Shown here: piece by piece, positions 41,229 to 49,931 of the stretch
Layout: each line of letters opens with the position of its first letter
Numbering within the stretch: position 1 is the stretch's first letter
Assembly: GCA_017745115.1 (NCBI GenBank)
Contig: JAGIAA010000013.1
Location: 1 to 57,781 of the forward strand
Reading direction: 5' to 3'
Length of the DNA: 57,781 nt
Origin: Sphingobium sp.
GTDB taxonomy: Bacteria; Pseudomonadota; Alphaproteobacteria; Sphingomonadales; Sphingomonadaceae
Notes under the pieces: model-generated
Seen by the model: the letters and a program-made list of their open reading frames with translations, nothing else
Told to the model about the DNA's origin: nothing
Database searches by the model: none
Position numbers and translations under genes: made by a program

Positions 41229-44054
41229 ATGCGTCGATTCATTCTCGCTACATCTGTCAGCGTGGCCGCGATTTGCGGCCTTCAGAGCACAGCGGTGCTC
41301 GCGCAGGATACACCCGCCAACGCCGCTGCAGCCGACGATGAATCCGGCGGTGCGATCATCATCACCGCCACCCGGCGCGCCAGCCCGCTCTCGGATGTTC
41401 CGATCGCCGTCTCGGCCGTGACGTCGGCAGCGCTGCAGAACAGCGGCGCCAACGACATCCGCCAGCTCAACCAGCTCGCGCCCTCGCTGCTCGTCACCAC
41501 GACCGGCACGGAAGCCAATGGCGTCGCGCGTATCCGCGGCATCGGCACGGTCGGCGACAATCCGGGCCTCGAAAGCTCGGTCGCCGTGTTCATCGACGGC
41601 GTCTATCGCTCCCGCGCGGGCGCGGCCCTGACCGATCTCGGCGAAGTCGAGCGCGTCGAAGTGCTGCGCGGCCCGCAGGGCACGCTGTTCGGCCGCAATT
41701 CGTCGGCCGGCCTCGTCAACATTGTGACCAAGGCACCCAGCTTCAAATTCGGCGCGACCGGCGAAGTCAGCTACGGCAATTACGACGCCTGGCGCCTCGC
41801 CGGCCGCGTCACCGGCCCGATCAGCGAACAGGTCGCCGCCAGCCTCGAAGGCATCTATTCCAAGCGCAACGGTTTCCTGAACGAGGTCTCGCAGACCGGC
41901 TCGAAGATCGGCGATACCAACGACCGCAACCGCTATCTGCTGCGCGGCCAGCTGCTGTTCGAGCCGAGCAACGATCTCTCGGTCCGCCTGATCGCCGACT
42001 ATACGCACAAGAATGAAAGCTGCTGCGGCGCGGTGTACATCGACACGACCGAGGAAACCGGCTCCGGCCCGATGAACTACACGACGAGCGCGAGCAATCG
42101 TATCGTCAGCCTGCTCTCGGCGCTCGGCACAGTCTTCCCCAACGGCCCGACACCCTATACGCAGAACCCCTATGCCAGGAATGTCAGCATCACGCCCGGC
42201 CGGGATTATGGAAGCAAGCTCGACGACTGGGGCCTCTCCGCCGAGATCAATTATAATTTCGGCGGCGCCAAGCTGACGAGCATCACCTCCTATCGCGACT
42301 ACAAGTCCGCCGACTATGGCGACTATGACTATGCGACGGCGGATCTGCTCTATCGCGACCCCAACACCTATCGCCAGTTCAAGACCTTCACCCAGGAACT
42401 GCGCCTGCAGGGCTCGGCCTGGGACGAGAAGCTCGACTGGCTGGTCGGCGGCTATTACGCGCACGAAAATCTCGACCTGCGCGACAATATCCGCTTCGGC
42501 GCGGACTATGGCCGCTTCGCCGCCTGCCGCCTGATGCAGGGCACGGGCAACAACAGCAATTTCAGCACGGCGCAGCTGGCGCTCTGCGCTGTTCCCATCG
42601 ACGGCAATCCGTTGACGCCCGATGTCGGCAATCTCATCGCCGGCACGCAGGCCAATCTGCTCGCCGCGCTGACGCCGGCCGTCGGCGTGCCGACCGCCAC
42701 CGCCATTTCCTCAGGGCTCGGCTCGGGACTGACCGCGCTCGCTACATTGCCGAGCGGCGCGGGCGACACCGACTCCAAATATTACCAGAAGAGCAGCAAC
42801 TGGGCGCTCTTCACGCACAACATCATCCATGCGACCGACAAGCTCGATCTGACGATCGGCGTGCGTTACACGCATGAGACCAAGGACGTGCGCCTCGCGC
42901 TCAACAACAACAATGCGACCTGCGCGGCGCTCCAGGGCTCGAGCCTGCCGAGCCTCGCCACCAATGCCGCACTGGGCAGCGCCGCCCAGCTCGCGGGCGG
43001 CATCCTGACCCTGGGCTGCCTCGGCAACTCGACGACCAGCCTCAATTCGCTGACGCCGACGGACAAGATGAGCAACGGCGAATTCTCGGGGACGGCCGTG
43101 CTGTCCTACAAGGTCGCGCCGAGCATGATGATCTACGGCAGCTATGCACGCGGCTACAAGGCGGGCGGCTACAATCTCGACCGCTTCGAGCTGGGTTCGA
43201 CCGGCGTCGCGCCGGCGATCGCCCCGCTCACTTATTTCTCGCCACGTAGCAATGCGGACGCCGCGACGCTCTCGTTCGAGCCCGAGACGGTCAACGCCTA
43301 TGAGATCGGCTTCAAGGTCAACAAGCGCAAGTTCGGCGTGAACATCGCCATCTTCCGCCAGGAGTTCACCAACTTCCAGCTGAACACCTTCAACGGCACC
43401 AGCTACGTCGTGCAGAACATCAACGGCTGCAAGAGCACGAAGGCGGCAAACGGCACCTGCACCGACACCAAGCCGGGGCTGATCAGCCAGGGCTTCGAAC
43501 TCGAAACCTATGTGGCGCCGGTCCGCGACATTCGCATCACGACCGGCGTGACCTATGCGCGCACGATCTACGCCAAGAGCCTGGTCGGCAACAAGACCGG
43601 CACGGTGCCGCTCGATCCGGCCCTGTTCCTGCTCGAGGGCAATACCAACAGCAATGCGCCGCGCTGGGTGGTGACGGGCAGCTTCGCCTGGACGCCGACG
43701 CTCGGCGACACCGGGCTCACCGGCCTCGTCTACATCGACGCGCGCACGACGAGCGCCTACAATACCGGCTCCGACCTCTACCCCGAGAAGCGGCAGCCCA
43801 GCTACACCGTCTCCAACGCCCGCCTCGGTATCCGCGGCAAGGACGAGCGCTGGGCACTGGAGTTCTGGGGCCAGAACATCTTCAACGAGCGCTACACCCA
43901 GGTGGTGTTCAACAGCCCGCTGCAGAGCTCGGGCCCGAACAACCAGTCGACCGCCCAGCTCGGCCGCGGCGGCGTGACGATGACCAACCAGCTGTTCTCC
44001 GCCTATATGGCCGAACCGCGCACCTACGGCGTCACGCTGCGCGGCAAGTTCTAA
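41229..44054 (+). CDS. TonB-dependent outer-membrane receptor
   Basis: A 941-residue receptor: signal peptide ending AVLAQDTPANA, TonB-box-like IIITATRRA, plug domain (VPIAVSAVTSAALQNSGAND; RVEVLRGPQGTLFGRNSSAG) and a 22-strand-type barrel ending TYGVTLRGKF with C-terminal Phe. The long insertion near residues 430-510, rich in Ala/Asn/Thr, is an extracellular loop. The ligand is unknown; it is not accompanied by a siderophore or heme gene. GGGGAG lies seven bases before the ATG. Confidence 0.95.
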   Translation: MRRFILATSVSVAAICGLQSTAVLAQDTPANAAAADDESGGAIIITATRRASPLSDVPIAVSAVTSAALQNSGANDIRQLNQLAPSLLVTTTGTEANGVARIRGIGTVGDNPGLESSVAVFIDGVYRSRAGAALTDLGEVERVEVLRGPQGTLFGRNSSAGLVNIVTKAPSFKFGATGEVSYGNYDAWRLAGRVTGPISEQVAASLEGIYSKRNGFLNEVSQTGSKIGDTNDRNRYLLRGQLLFEPSNDLSVRLIADYTHKNESCCGAVYIDTTEETGSGPMNYTTSASNRIVSLLSALGTVFPNGPTPYTQNPYARNVSITPGRDYGSKLDDWGLSAEINYNFGGAKLTSITSYRDYKSADYGDYDYATADLLYRDPNTYRQFKTFTQELRLQGSAWDEKLDWLVGGYYAHENLDLRDNIRFGADYGRFAACRLMQGTGNNSNFSTAQLALCAVPIDGNPLTPDVGNLIAGTQANLLAALTPAVGVPTATAISSGLGSGLTALATLPSGAGDTDSKYYQKSSNWALFTHNIIHATDKLDLTIGVRYTHETKDVRLALNNNNATCAALQGSSLPSLATNAALGSAAQLAGGILTLGCLGNSTTSLNSLTPTDKMSNGEFSGTAVLSYKVAPSMMIYGSYARGYKAGGYNLDRFELGSTGVAPAIAPLTYFSPRSNADAATLSFEPETVNAYEIGFKVNKRKFGVNIAIFRQEFTNFQLNTFNGTSYVVQNINGCKSTKAANGTCTDTKPGLISQGFELETYVAPVRDIRITTGVTYARTIYAKSLVGNKTGTVPLDPALFLLEGNTNSNAPRWVVTGSFAWTPTLGDTGLTGLVYIDARTTSAYNTGSDLYPEKRQPSYTVSNARLGIRGKDERWALEFWGQNIFNERYTQVVFNSPLQSSGPNNQSTAQLGRGGVTMTNQLFSAYMAEPRTYGVTLRGKF

Positions 44055-44077
44055 GCGCTTATACCGGGGAGAAACGG

Positions 44078-44105
44078 AAGGGCCTGGGAGCGATCCCGGG
44101 CCCTT
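44078..44105 (+). terminator. Terminator after the TonB receptor
   Basis: AAGGGCCTGGGA-GCGA-TCCCGGGCCCTT, a 12-base stem with one G-T wobble, followed by TTCCTGTTT. It is 23 bases beyond the stop codon. Confidence 0.8.
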
Positions 44106-44112
44106 TCCTGTT

Positions 44113-44232
44113 TCAGCCATCTTCCCAGCGGAAGATCTCCTCGACCGGCTTTCCGAAGATGCGCGCGATCTTGAGCGCCGATTCCAGGCTGGGCGAATAT
44201 CGGCCCTGCTCGATCGCCGCGACCGCGAGTGA
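44113..44232 (-). pseudogene. C-terminal remnant of an Xre-family regulator
   Basis: The reverse-strand frame ending at 44115-44113 reads VAAIEQGRYSPSLESALKIA followed by RIFGKPVEEIFRWEDG. This is the recognition-helix half and tail of short Xre regulators that normally have about 25 more residues in front. Upstream in this frame the sequence loses all similarity and no ATG or ribosome-binding site is present. It appears truncated, with the breakpoint near 44230. Confidence 0.7.
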
Positions 44233-44252
44233 ATGACAGCGACGTCGCAAAA

Positions 44253-44277
44253 GCAACCAAGCGTCGTGTCCATCGTT
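44253..44277 (+). promoter_or_regulatory. Candidate EcfG-type promoter for DUF3606, one mismatch
   Basis: GCAAC (44253-44257), 16 bases, CGTT (44274-44277); one mismatch to GGAAC-N16-CGTT, 32 bases before the DUF3606 start. DUF3606 genes are often stress-induced in related bacteria, which fits. Confidence 0.3.
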
Positions 44278-44309
44278 TCGCTGACACCGCTGAAGAGGAG
44301 GTCACAGCG

Positions 44310-44492
44310 ATGAGCGATGACAAGACCTATACCGACGGCCTCGACCGTCAGCTCATTTCGATGGAAGAGGATTATGAGGTCGAATATTGGACCGATGCAT
44401 TGGGTGTCTCGAAGGCCCAATTGCAGCACGCTGTCGACCAGGTCGGGAATAGCGTCGATGCGGTCCGCAGTTTTCTCGGCCGATCGAATTAG
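44310..44492 (+). CDS. DUF3606 family protein
   Basis: A 60-residue protein: MSDDKTYTDGLDRQLISMEE, then YEVEYWTDALGVSKAQLQHA and VGNSVDAVRSFLGRS, the full DUF3606 domain. Function unknown; small acidic helical protein. GAGGAGG precedes the ATG at 44310. It may have replaced the 5' part of the Xre regulator now seen as a remnant at its left. Confidence 0.88.
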   Translation: MSDDKTYTDGLDRQLISMEEDYEVEYWTDALGVSKAQLQHAVDQVGNSVDAVRSFLGRSN

Positions 44493-44519
44493 AGGCTGAT
44501 CCTTTCCTGTTGAAACGCT

Positions 44520-44602
44520 CGTCATTGCGAGCCGACGAAGCAATCCCGGAGGCGCTCAAGACAGGCGTGGATTGCCGCGCAACTTCCTAGCCCGCAATGA
44601 CG
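44520..44602. repeat. Palindromic intergenic repeat, family E
   Basis: CGTCATTGCGAGCCGACGAAGCAATCC at the left and GGATTGCCGCGC ... CGCAATGACG at the right, about 83 bp and self-complementary at the ends. This is the common CGTCATTGCGAG type of REP seen in many Proteobacteria. Confidence 0.8.
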
Positions 44603-44624
44603 GTTCAGCTCTGCCGATCAGGCG

Positions 44625-46754
44625 CTAGAGGCTAACCGGCGGGAGGACCGCCACGACGATCGAATCCGCCGGGACATCTACTGTTACAGGCCCTTTCCTC
44701 CCATTGCGCTGCGCCGGCGGCTGGGTCCGCAGCGGGTGGCTTTGCTCGCCCTCATCGGCCCAGGCATATTGCGCCGGTCCATAGGACCAGAGGCGCGCCG
44801 GACCGCGGAGCGGCCTCGCCTCTCCCTTCGCGCCCTGGCGGAGCAGGGCAAGACGATAGGCCTGCGTCGCACTGCGGTTGATCAGCATCACGGCCAGCCG
44901 ATGATCGGGGCGCAGCACGCTGAACGCAGCGACCGGCGAACTGTCTCCAGCGCCGTCGAGCCGTGTGGCGACCAGCCGATGCAGGCCATGGCCGGGCACG
45001 GTCCAGGCCTGCGTCAACAGCCGCGCCGTGAAGTAGCTCGGCATAGGCTGGCGCGCCTGCCCGTCGGGATCGGCCATGTGCAGCATCATATTGCCATAGC
45101 CCGCGCAGGGCAGGTGCTGATTCGACGGCCAGTTCGGGCCGTAGCCGAACATGTAGGCGGCGCTGCCGCCCAGGTTCAGCCAGCGTCCGGCGATATTCGC
45201 CATGAGCAGGGCGCTCGGCATTTCCGACATGGCGCGGCCGGAAAAGGCCGAGAAGCCATATTCGGAGATGATCTTCGGCACGGATGACGGGATGCCGTCC
45301 TTTTCGAAGCGCGCCATGACCTCGTAGAGGAGCTGGTCCTGCCCGATCAGCTTGGCGTGGATGTCGCCGCAAATGTCGTCGAAAGGATAGAATTCGAACG
45401 AGAGGAACTGGAGATCGGCCAGCCTGTTCCGGCGCTTGAGATAATCGGCCAGCCAATATGTCCACGAGCCATGGATCTCGGGGAGCAGTTCGGTGTCGGT
45501 AAATCCGCTCTGCAGGCTGGGCCCGCCGAAGCTGACGTGCGGCGCGATGGGGCGGAGCCGATCGAGGAAGGCAAGATAGAGCGCGCCATAGTCGGCGGGG
45601 GCGCCATATTGCCCGTCCGGCTCCTCGCCGAGTTCGACCTGCCGCACGGGATAGCCGCGCCGCGCGAGATAGCGCAGCTCCGCCGCCGCATTGTCAGGGG
45701 TGTCGAAGAGCAGCCCGGTCGGCATCATGATCGGCAGGCCGAAGCCCAGGCGGCTCGCGAAGATGCGGTCGATGCCGGTCTGCTCCAGGTCCTTGTCGCG
45801 ATCGGTCTCGCGGTGCCAGGGATCGGTCGAGGAGGCATGGGTGAAGGTCTGCCCGTCATGCGAGGGCTTGTGCACGACGGCGTCGTCCAGGCTGCCGTCG
45901 GGACGCTGCAGGCCGAAGGAGACCTCGCGGACGGCATAGCCCGCGCGGTCGCGCCAATCGGTGGCGCCGGGCGGCGCCGTGCCCGAAGGGACCTCGAGCA
46001 GGATGCGGAGATATTTGGCGGTGATAGGCTGCTCGGCGAGCCGGATGGACACATCGCCGCCGCTGCCCGCCTCCAGTCTGCCGTGCGGGAACGTCACCCA
46101 GCGGCCGTCCACGGCATATTCGGTCTCGCCCACCCAATATTGCACCTGGTAGCGCGTCGCGAACGGCGTGCCCCAGGCGATCCGGGCGGCATCGACGGGC
46201 CGCGCGCCATCGAGGCGCACGACCAGCCATTGCGGATGCGGCTGGCCATCGTGCAGCACGGACGGATCGAGATAGGGGTTTGACTTCCAGAAAGTCGCGG
46301 GATCGCCATCGGTCAGGCGCGAATAGCCGACATTATTGGCATTATCGACCGTGTCGCCGCGCCGGGGCAGGTCATAGCCCCAGGACATGCGGATCGGTTT
46401 TCCGAGCTTGTCGCTGGATGTCCAATATCCCCGCTTGTGGGCTGCATCGCTCCATGTGCCTGCGGGATTCCAGTGCCACGCCTCGATTCCGAGCTCCGTG
46501 CGCAGGCGATAGGTCAGCGGACGCAGCCCGGCGCTCGTCATCGCGCGAACGTTGTGGGCGGTCAGCAGCCTGTCGATGTCGCCGGCCTGCGCGCCGTCGA
46601 TCGCGGCGCCGAGCGCCTGGTCGGGGCGGAAGGTCGGGCCGGACCGGTCGGCAAGGTCGATGGTCACGCGACCGATTGTGCCGGGACCGGCATGCGCGGG
46701 CGCGACGCAGACGAGGACCAACACGAGACCGGCAATGCGCAGGATAGCGTGCAT
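44625..46754 (-). CDS. Exported glycoside-hydrolase-like protein with discoidin domain
   Basis: A 709-residue protein from the ATG at 46754, with a signal peptide (LRIAGLVLVLVCVAPAHA). Residues 140-285 look like a discoidin/F5-8C carbohydrate-binding domain (YSRLTDGDPATFWKSNPYLD; KYLRILLEVPSG). Residues 320-590 form a TIM-barrel-like part with paired candidate acids: Glu377/378 in VELGEEPDG and Glu498 in IISEYGFSAFSG, as in clan GH-A. A beta-sandwich end follows. The substrate is probably a glycan; its identity is unknown. Ten bases separate it from the upstream DUF4337 gene. Confidence 0.78.
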   Translation of the reverse strand: MHAILRIAGLVLVLVCVAPAHAGPGTIGRVTIDLADRSGPTFRPDQALGAAIDGAQAGDIDRLLTAHNVRAMTSAGLRPLTYRLRTELGIEAWHWNPAGTWSDAAHKRGYWTSSDKLGKPIRMSWGYDLPRRGDTVDNANNVGYSRLTDGDPATFWKSNPYLDPSVLHDGQPHPQWLVVRLDGARPVDAARIAWGTPFATRYQVQYWVGETEYAVDGRWVTFPHGRLEAGSGGDVSIRLAEQPITAKYLRILLEVPSGTAPPGATDWRDRAGYAVREVSFGLQRPDGSLDDAVVHKPSHDGQTFTHASSTDPWHRETDRDKDLEQTGIDRIFASRLGFGLPIMMPTGLLFDTPDNAAAELRYLARRGYPVRQVELGEEPDGQYGAPADYGALYLAFLDRLRPIAPHVSFGGPSLQSGFTDTELLPEIHGSWTYWLADYLKRRNRLADLQFLSFEFYPFDDICGDIHAKLIGQDQLLYEVMARFEKDGIPSSVPKIISEYGFSAFSGRAMSEMPSALLMANIAGRWLNLGGSAAYMFGYGPNWPSNQHLPCAGYGNMMLHMADPDGQARQPMPSYFTARLLTQAWTVPGHGLHRLVATRLDGAGDSSPVAAFSVLRPDHRLAVMLINRSATQAYRLALLRQGAKGEARPLRGPARLWSYGPAQYAWADEGEQSHPLRTQPPAQRNGRKGPVTVDVPADSIVVAVLPPVSL

Positions 46755-46764
46755 GGGCCGCCGA

Positions 46765-47331
46765 TCAGCCCAGGAAATTGCTGAGGATGTCAGGATGGAA
46801 GCCCCATTTGGCAAAGCCGCAGATGCCGAGGAATATGCCGAATGCGCCGAAGGTCCAGCTGCCGGCGACGAGGCCGAAATTCTCGATCAGCGCCGCGACG
46901 GCCGCCAGCGAAATCGCCGTGGTGATCATGGCCTCGCTCGCGTCGAACTGATCATCGTGAATATTGAGCGCGTCATATTGCGTCGCATAGCCCTTCGCGC
47001 GCTGGGAGAGCACCGGAATCTCCGCCCGATATTTCGCGATGTCGGCATCCAGCTTTTTCACGTCCGCCTTTGCTTCCGCGCTCGCGGCAGGCGTCTGGGC
47101 CAGCAAGGCGAACTGGGCGCGGCTCGTCTCGCTGACGTGGAGCTTGATCTTCGTGGCCTGATATTCGTTCCACGCGTCGACGGAATCGGCCTGCGCCTGC
47201 TGCATCGCCTGGACGATGTTGCCGTCCTTGATGTTGCAGAGCGCCATGAAGATCGACAGCATGACCACGGTCACGGCGACGATGCGATTGAGGCGCTTGT
47301 CCTTCGCCTCGGCGCTGACTTCGACCTCCAT
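46765..47331 (-). CDS. DUF4337 family membrane protein
   Basis: A 188-residue protein starting MEVEVSAEAKDKRLNRIVAV. One membrane helix near 15-33, a helical periplasmic stretch with WNEYQATKIKLHVSETSRAQ, and two closely spaced helices at the end (AISLAAVAALIENFGLVAGS; FGAFGIFLGICGFAKWG). DUF4337 proteins have no known role. GGAGGAAAAAGGC lies before the ATG. It is the first gene of a pair with the glycoside-hydrolase-like protein. Confidence 0.87.
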   Translation of the reverse strand: MEVEVSAEAKDKRLNRIVAVTVVMLSIFMALCNIKDGNIVQAMQQAQADSVDAWNEYQATKIKLHVSETSRAQFALLAQTPAASAEAKADVKKLDADIAKYRAEIPVLSQRAKGYATQYDALNIHDDQFDASEAMITTAISLAAVAALIENFGLVAGSWTFGAFGIFLGICGFAKWGFHPDILSNFLG

Positions 47332-47439
47332 GCCTTTTTCCTCCGGTCCGCCTGGATAGCTAGGTCCGCGGCATGCCGCAGTAAAGCAGCCGATGGCGTG
47401 AACGTGCGCTGAAAGAGGCAAATGACTTTCACCCCTTCC

Positions 47440-47722
47440 GTCACCGTCAACTTGTTTGGCGTTTATCCAATTGGAACAAGGGCGAGTTCCCCGGCGAAGG
47501 CCGGGGCCCAGTCCGCACGGATCTACGCGCGCGCGGTAGCCCGCCTTTCGACGCTTCGCCTCGAGACTGGACCCCGGCCTTCGCCGGGGAACAGCTCTTT
47601 CCTTGGCCGAAGAGGACAAACGTGAAGTCGTTTCGGGGTCCATGGAACCGCTCGGCGCGGCGCCTGATGGAAAGATGGATGCTGGAGCCGAAGGCGTGCA
47701 AGCACAACCGAGTTCGGCATGA
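47440..47722. repeat. Composite repeat: family A copy 3 with flanking repeat fragments
   Basis: Family A element at 47484-47595 (arms TTCCCCGGCGAAGGCCGGGG and CGCCGGGGAACAGC). CGTCACCGTCAACTTGTTTG stands to the left and GTCGTTTCGGGGTCCATGG to the right, like the two halves of a family B repeat; a further repeat fragment with GTTCGGCATGATGG ends near 47722. No gene is recognised between 47332 and 47816. Confidence 0.65.
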
Positions 47723-47765
47723 TGGAGTTGGCCCCTGCGGTTTCCGCAAGCCATCGCTGCCAACG

Positions 47766-47794
47766 AAAAGGGCCCGGGAATGACCCGAGCCCTT
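47766..47794 (-). terminator. Intrinsic terminator of the hisS-prfA-prmC-DUF4167 block
   Basis: On the reverse strand: AAGGGCTCGGG, loop, CCCGGGCCC then TTTT. The stem has one G-T pair. It lies 23 bases past the DUF4167 stop. Confidence 0.85.
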
Positions 47795-47816
47795 GGAATT
47801 CAGTGTCGGCGCGCGC

Positions 47817-48629
47817 TTATTCGGCGGCTTCGGCCGAACGCGGACGGCGGCCGCGGCGAGGCTTGGCGGCCACTTCGGCGACGTCCGGCGCGCTGCCCTC
47901 GTCATTGCCCGCATCGGGCTCGATACGGCCGATCGCCGGCGGCAGCGCGGCCAGGTTCAGCATGCCGCTGTCGTCGCCGCTATCGTCATTGGCGATACGG
48001 GGACGGCGGTCGCCACGGTCCTCGCGATTGCCGCGCGGCTCACGATTGCCGCGGTCTTCGCGGGGTTCGCGATTGGGCCGGTCATCGCGATTGCCGCGCT
48101 CTTCGCGGGGAGCACGGTCTTCACGGGGACCGCGATCGTCACGATTGCCGCGCGTATCGCGATTGCGCTCGCGGCCATCGTCGTTGCTGCGGTTGCCTTC
48201 ATTGCGATTGCCGTCGCGGCGGCCCTGATATTGGTCGCGCTGCTGCTGCGGGGCCTGGAACTCGTCGCCGGCGTCCTCGCCGTCGTCCATGCCCTCATCG
48301 CCTTCATTGGCCATGTCGTAGCTGTCGCCGACCGGCTCGTCGTTCCGCTGGAAGCGCTGTTGCTGCTCTTCCTGGCGCGAGCGGTTGTCGGCCAGCACGC
48401 GGAAATAGTGATCGGCGAACTGCAGATAATATTCGGCGTTCACGCGGTCGCCGGCAAGCTGTGCGTCGCGCGCCATGTTGCGGTATTTCTCCAACAACTG
48501 CGCCGCATTGCCCCGCGAGCGATTATCGACGCGGTTGCCTGAGTCTCCATTGCCACGATTACCGCCGCCGTTCTGGCGGGGATTGTTATTCCGGCCGCGA
48601 CGGCGACCGGCCTGACGATTGTTGATCAA
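47817..48629 (-). CDS. DUF4167 protein, predicted RNA-associated
   Basis: A 270-residue protein. After a basic Asn/Gly/Arg-rich start (NNRQAGRRRGRNNNPRQNGG) comes the conserved DUF4167 helix pair AAQLLEKYRNMARDAQLAGD and RVNAEYYLQFADHYFRVLAD. The remainder is low-complexity Arg/Asp/Glu/Asn with repeated NREPREDRGN-type units, probably disordered. It starts at TTG (48629) with AGGGA upstream. Proximity to prmC and prfA is conserved in Alphaproteobacteria and fits a role in translation or RNA biology; this is inference. Confidence 0.9.
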   Translation of the reverse strand: MINNRQAGRRRGRNNNPRQNGGGNRGNGDSGNRVDNRSRGNAAQLLEKYRNMARDAQLAGDRVNAEYYLQFADHYFRVLADNRSRQEEQQQRFQRNDEPVGDSYDMANEGDEGMDDGEDAGDEFQAPQQQRDQYQGRRDGNRNEGNRSNDDGRERNRDTRGNRDDRGPREDRAPREERGNRDDRPNREPREDRGNREPRGNREDRGDRRPRIANDDSGDDSGMLNLAALPPAIGRIEPDAGNDEGSAPDVAEVAAKPRRGRRPRSAEAAE

Positions 48630-49066
48630 CGGTTCGTCCCTATGGTTACGACAAAAACCTTTGTCCTGCTGGCGCGGCTCTAGCCTCTATGCGCACTGCG
48701 GGCGGCGGAGGCCAAATACATGCCCTCGCGCCCCGCGCTTCGGCTAACGGCTCCATATTCGAACGCCGCCAAAACTGTGGGAGCAGGCCGCCCGTCCAAA
48801 CGCTCCCCGCATGCGGACAGCAGCAACCTTGGCTCGCCAGATAGACGCTCCGGCGTTTCAAACCAAGAGAAATTCGCACAAGAGCGTTAAAAAAGCACGG
48901 ACAGCGCTGATATAGGTTTCAGTTGTCCCGAAACAAGGCAGTCGGATCCGAAAGGACGAACAGACCAAAGCGCGTTCGGGTCTGATGGACTCAAATCCGG
49001 CGCTCTAGACTATTGATTTATCGTATTTTCCGAGTCGTCAGACGATTCCACCCGACTTGCAATGCT
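48630..49066. other. Intergenic region between DUF4167 and prmC
   Basis: 437 bases without a recognised gene, unusually long for this conserved block. AT-richer patches (AGCGTTAAAAAAGC; TATTGATTTATCGTATTTTC) may hold a separate promoter for DUF4167. No tRNA could be folded by eye. An open frame at 48646-48879 has no support. Confidence 0.5.
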
Positions 49067-49930
49067 CTAGGGCCCGGTGACGACCAGGCAGCGCGCATTT
49101 CCGGCAAGATCGCGCCGCAGTTCGACGTCGAGAAAGGCGCCGCGGAAAAGATTGGCCGCGCTCTCGCCCTGGTCGAATCCGATTTCGAACAGAGCGACGC
49201 CGCCCGGCGTCAGCAGGTCTGCGACGCGCAGCGAGAGAATGCGATAGGGATCGAGGCCGTCTTCGCCACCGAACAGGGCCAGAGCAGGCTCATAATCGGC
49301 CACGTCGCTCGGCAGCATGGCGTCGTCGCGGATGTAGGGCGGGTTGCACAGGATGAGGTCGAAGCGCTCCGATAGGCCGGTCACCCAATCGCCTTGGCGG
49401 AATTGCGCGCGTTCGGCGAGACCCGTCGCCTGCGCATTCTCGTGAGCGATGGCCAGAGCGGGCTCCGAGATGTCGATGCCGAGACCGGTCGCCTCGGGCC
49501 AGAGATCGAGCGCGGAGAGCAGCAGCGCGCCCGAACCCGTGCCGAGATCGAGGATGCGGCTCGGCTCGCGATCCTCGATGAAATGGTCGATCGCCGCCTC
49601 GATGAGGGTCTCGCTCTCAGGCCGCGGGCAGAGCACGTCGCGCGTCACCTTGAGCGTCAGCGTCCAGAAATCGCGATGACCGACGATCTGGGCGATGGGC
49701 TCGTGCCGCAAGCGCCGTTCGAGCAGCTCGTCGAGCCCGTTCGGCAGAGCCAGATCCGGAAGGCGCAGGATCATCTCCTCCCGGGTCATGCCGAGCGCAT
49801 GAGCGGCGAGCAGTTCCGCATCGAGCCGGGGGGTGCCGGTCGACTCGGTGAGGCGGGTCATCGCCCGGCGCAGCCAGCTTTCCAGCGGGCCATGGCCGCG
49901 CCGGGAGCTGAGCCGGGAGATGTCGGACAT
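49067..49930 (-). CDS. prmC: Release-factor glutamine methyltransferase
   Basis: A 287-residue SAM-dependent enzyme: helical N-terminal domain (RLDAELLAAHALGMTREEMI), VTRDVLCPRPESETLIE, SAM-binding ILDLGTGSGALLLSAL and the catalytic NPPY (196-199). It methylates the Gln of GGQ in release factors. The gene begins one base after the prfA stop (TGA-C-ATG), so both are translated in series. Confidence 0.97.
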   Translation of the reverse strand: MSDISRLSSRRGHGPLESWLRRAMTRLTESTGTPRLDAELLAAHALGMTREEMILRLPDLALPNGLDELLERRLRHEPIAQIVGHRDFWTLTLKVTRDVLCPRPESETLIEAAIDHFIEDREPSRILDLGTGSGALLLSALDLWPEATGLGIDISEPALAIAHENAQATGLAERAQFRQGDWVTGLSERFDLILCNPPYIRDDAMLPSDVADYEPALALFGGEDGLDPYRILSLRVADLLTPGGVALFEIGFDQGESAANLFRGAFLDVELRRDLAGNARCLVVTGP

Positions 49931-49931
49931 G

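Noticed and set aside
42711..44543. 610-residue leftward frame opposite the TonB receptor
   Set aside because: Antisense to a clear receptor and a terminator, compositionally biased, no recognisable motif or ribosome-binding site.
48646..48879. Possible 77-residue leftward gene between prmC and DUF4167
   Set aside because: No ribosome-binding site and composition like translated intergenic DNA.
48950..49060. Possible tRNA (GACTCAAATCC resembling a T-arm)
   Set aside because: No acceptor stem, D-arm or anticodon arm could be paired by eye around it.
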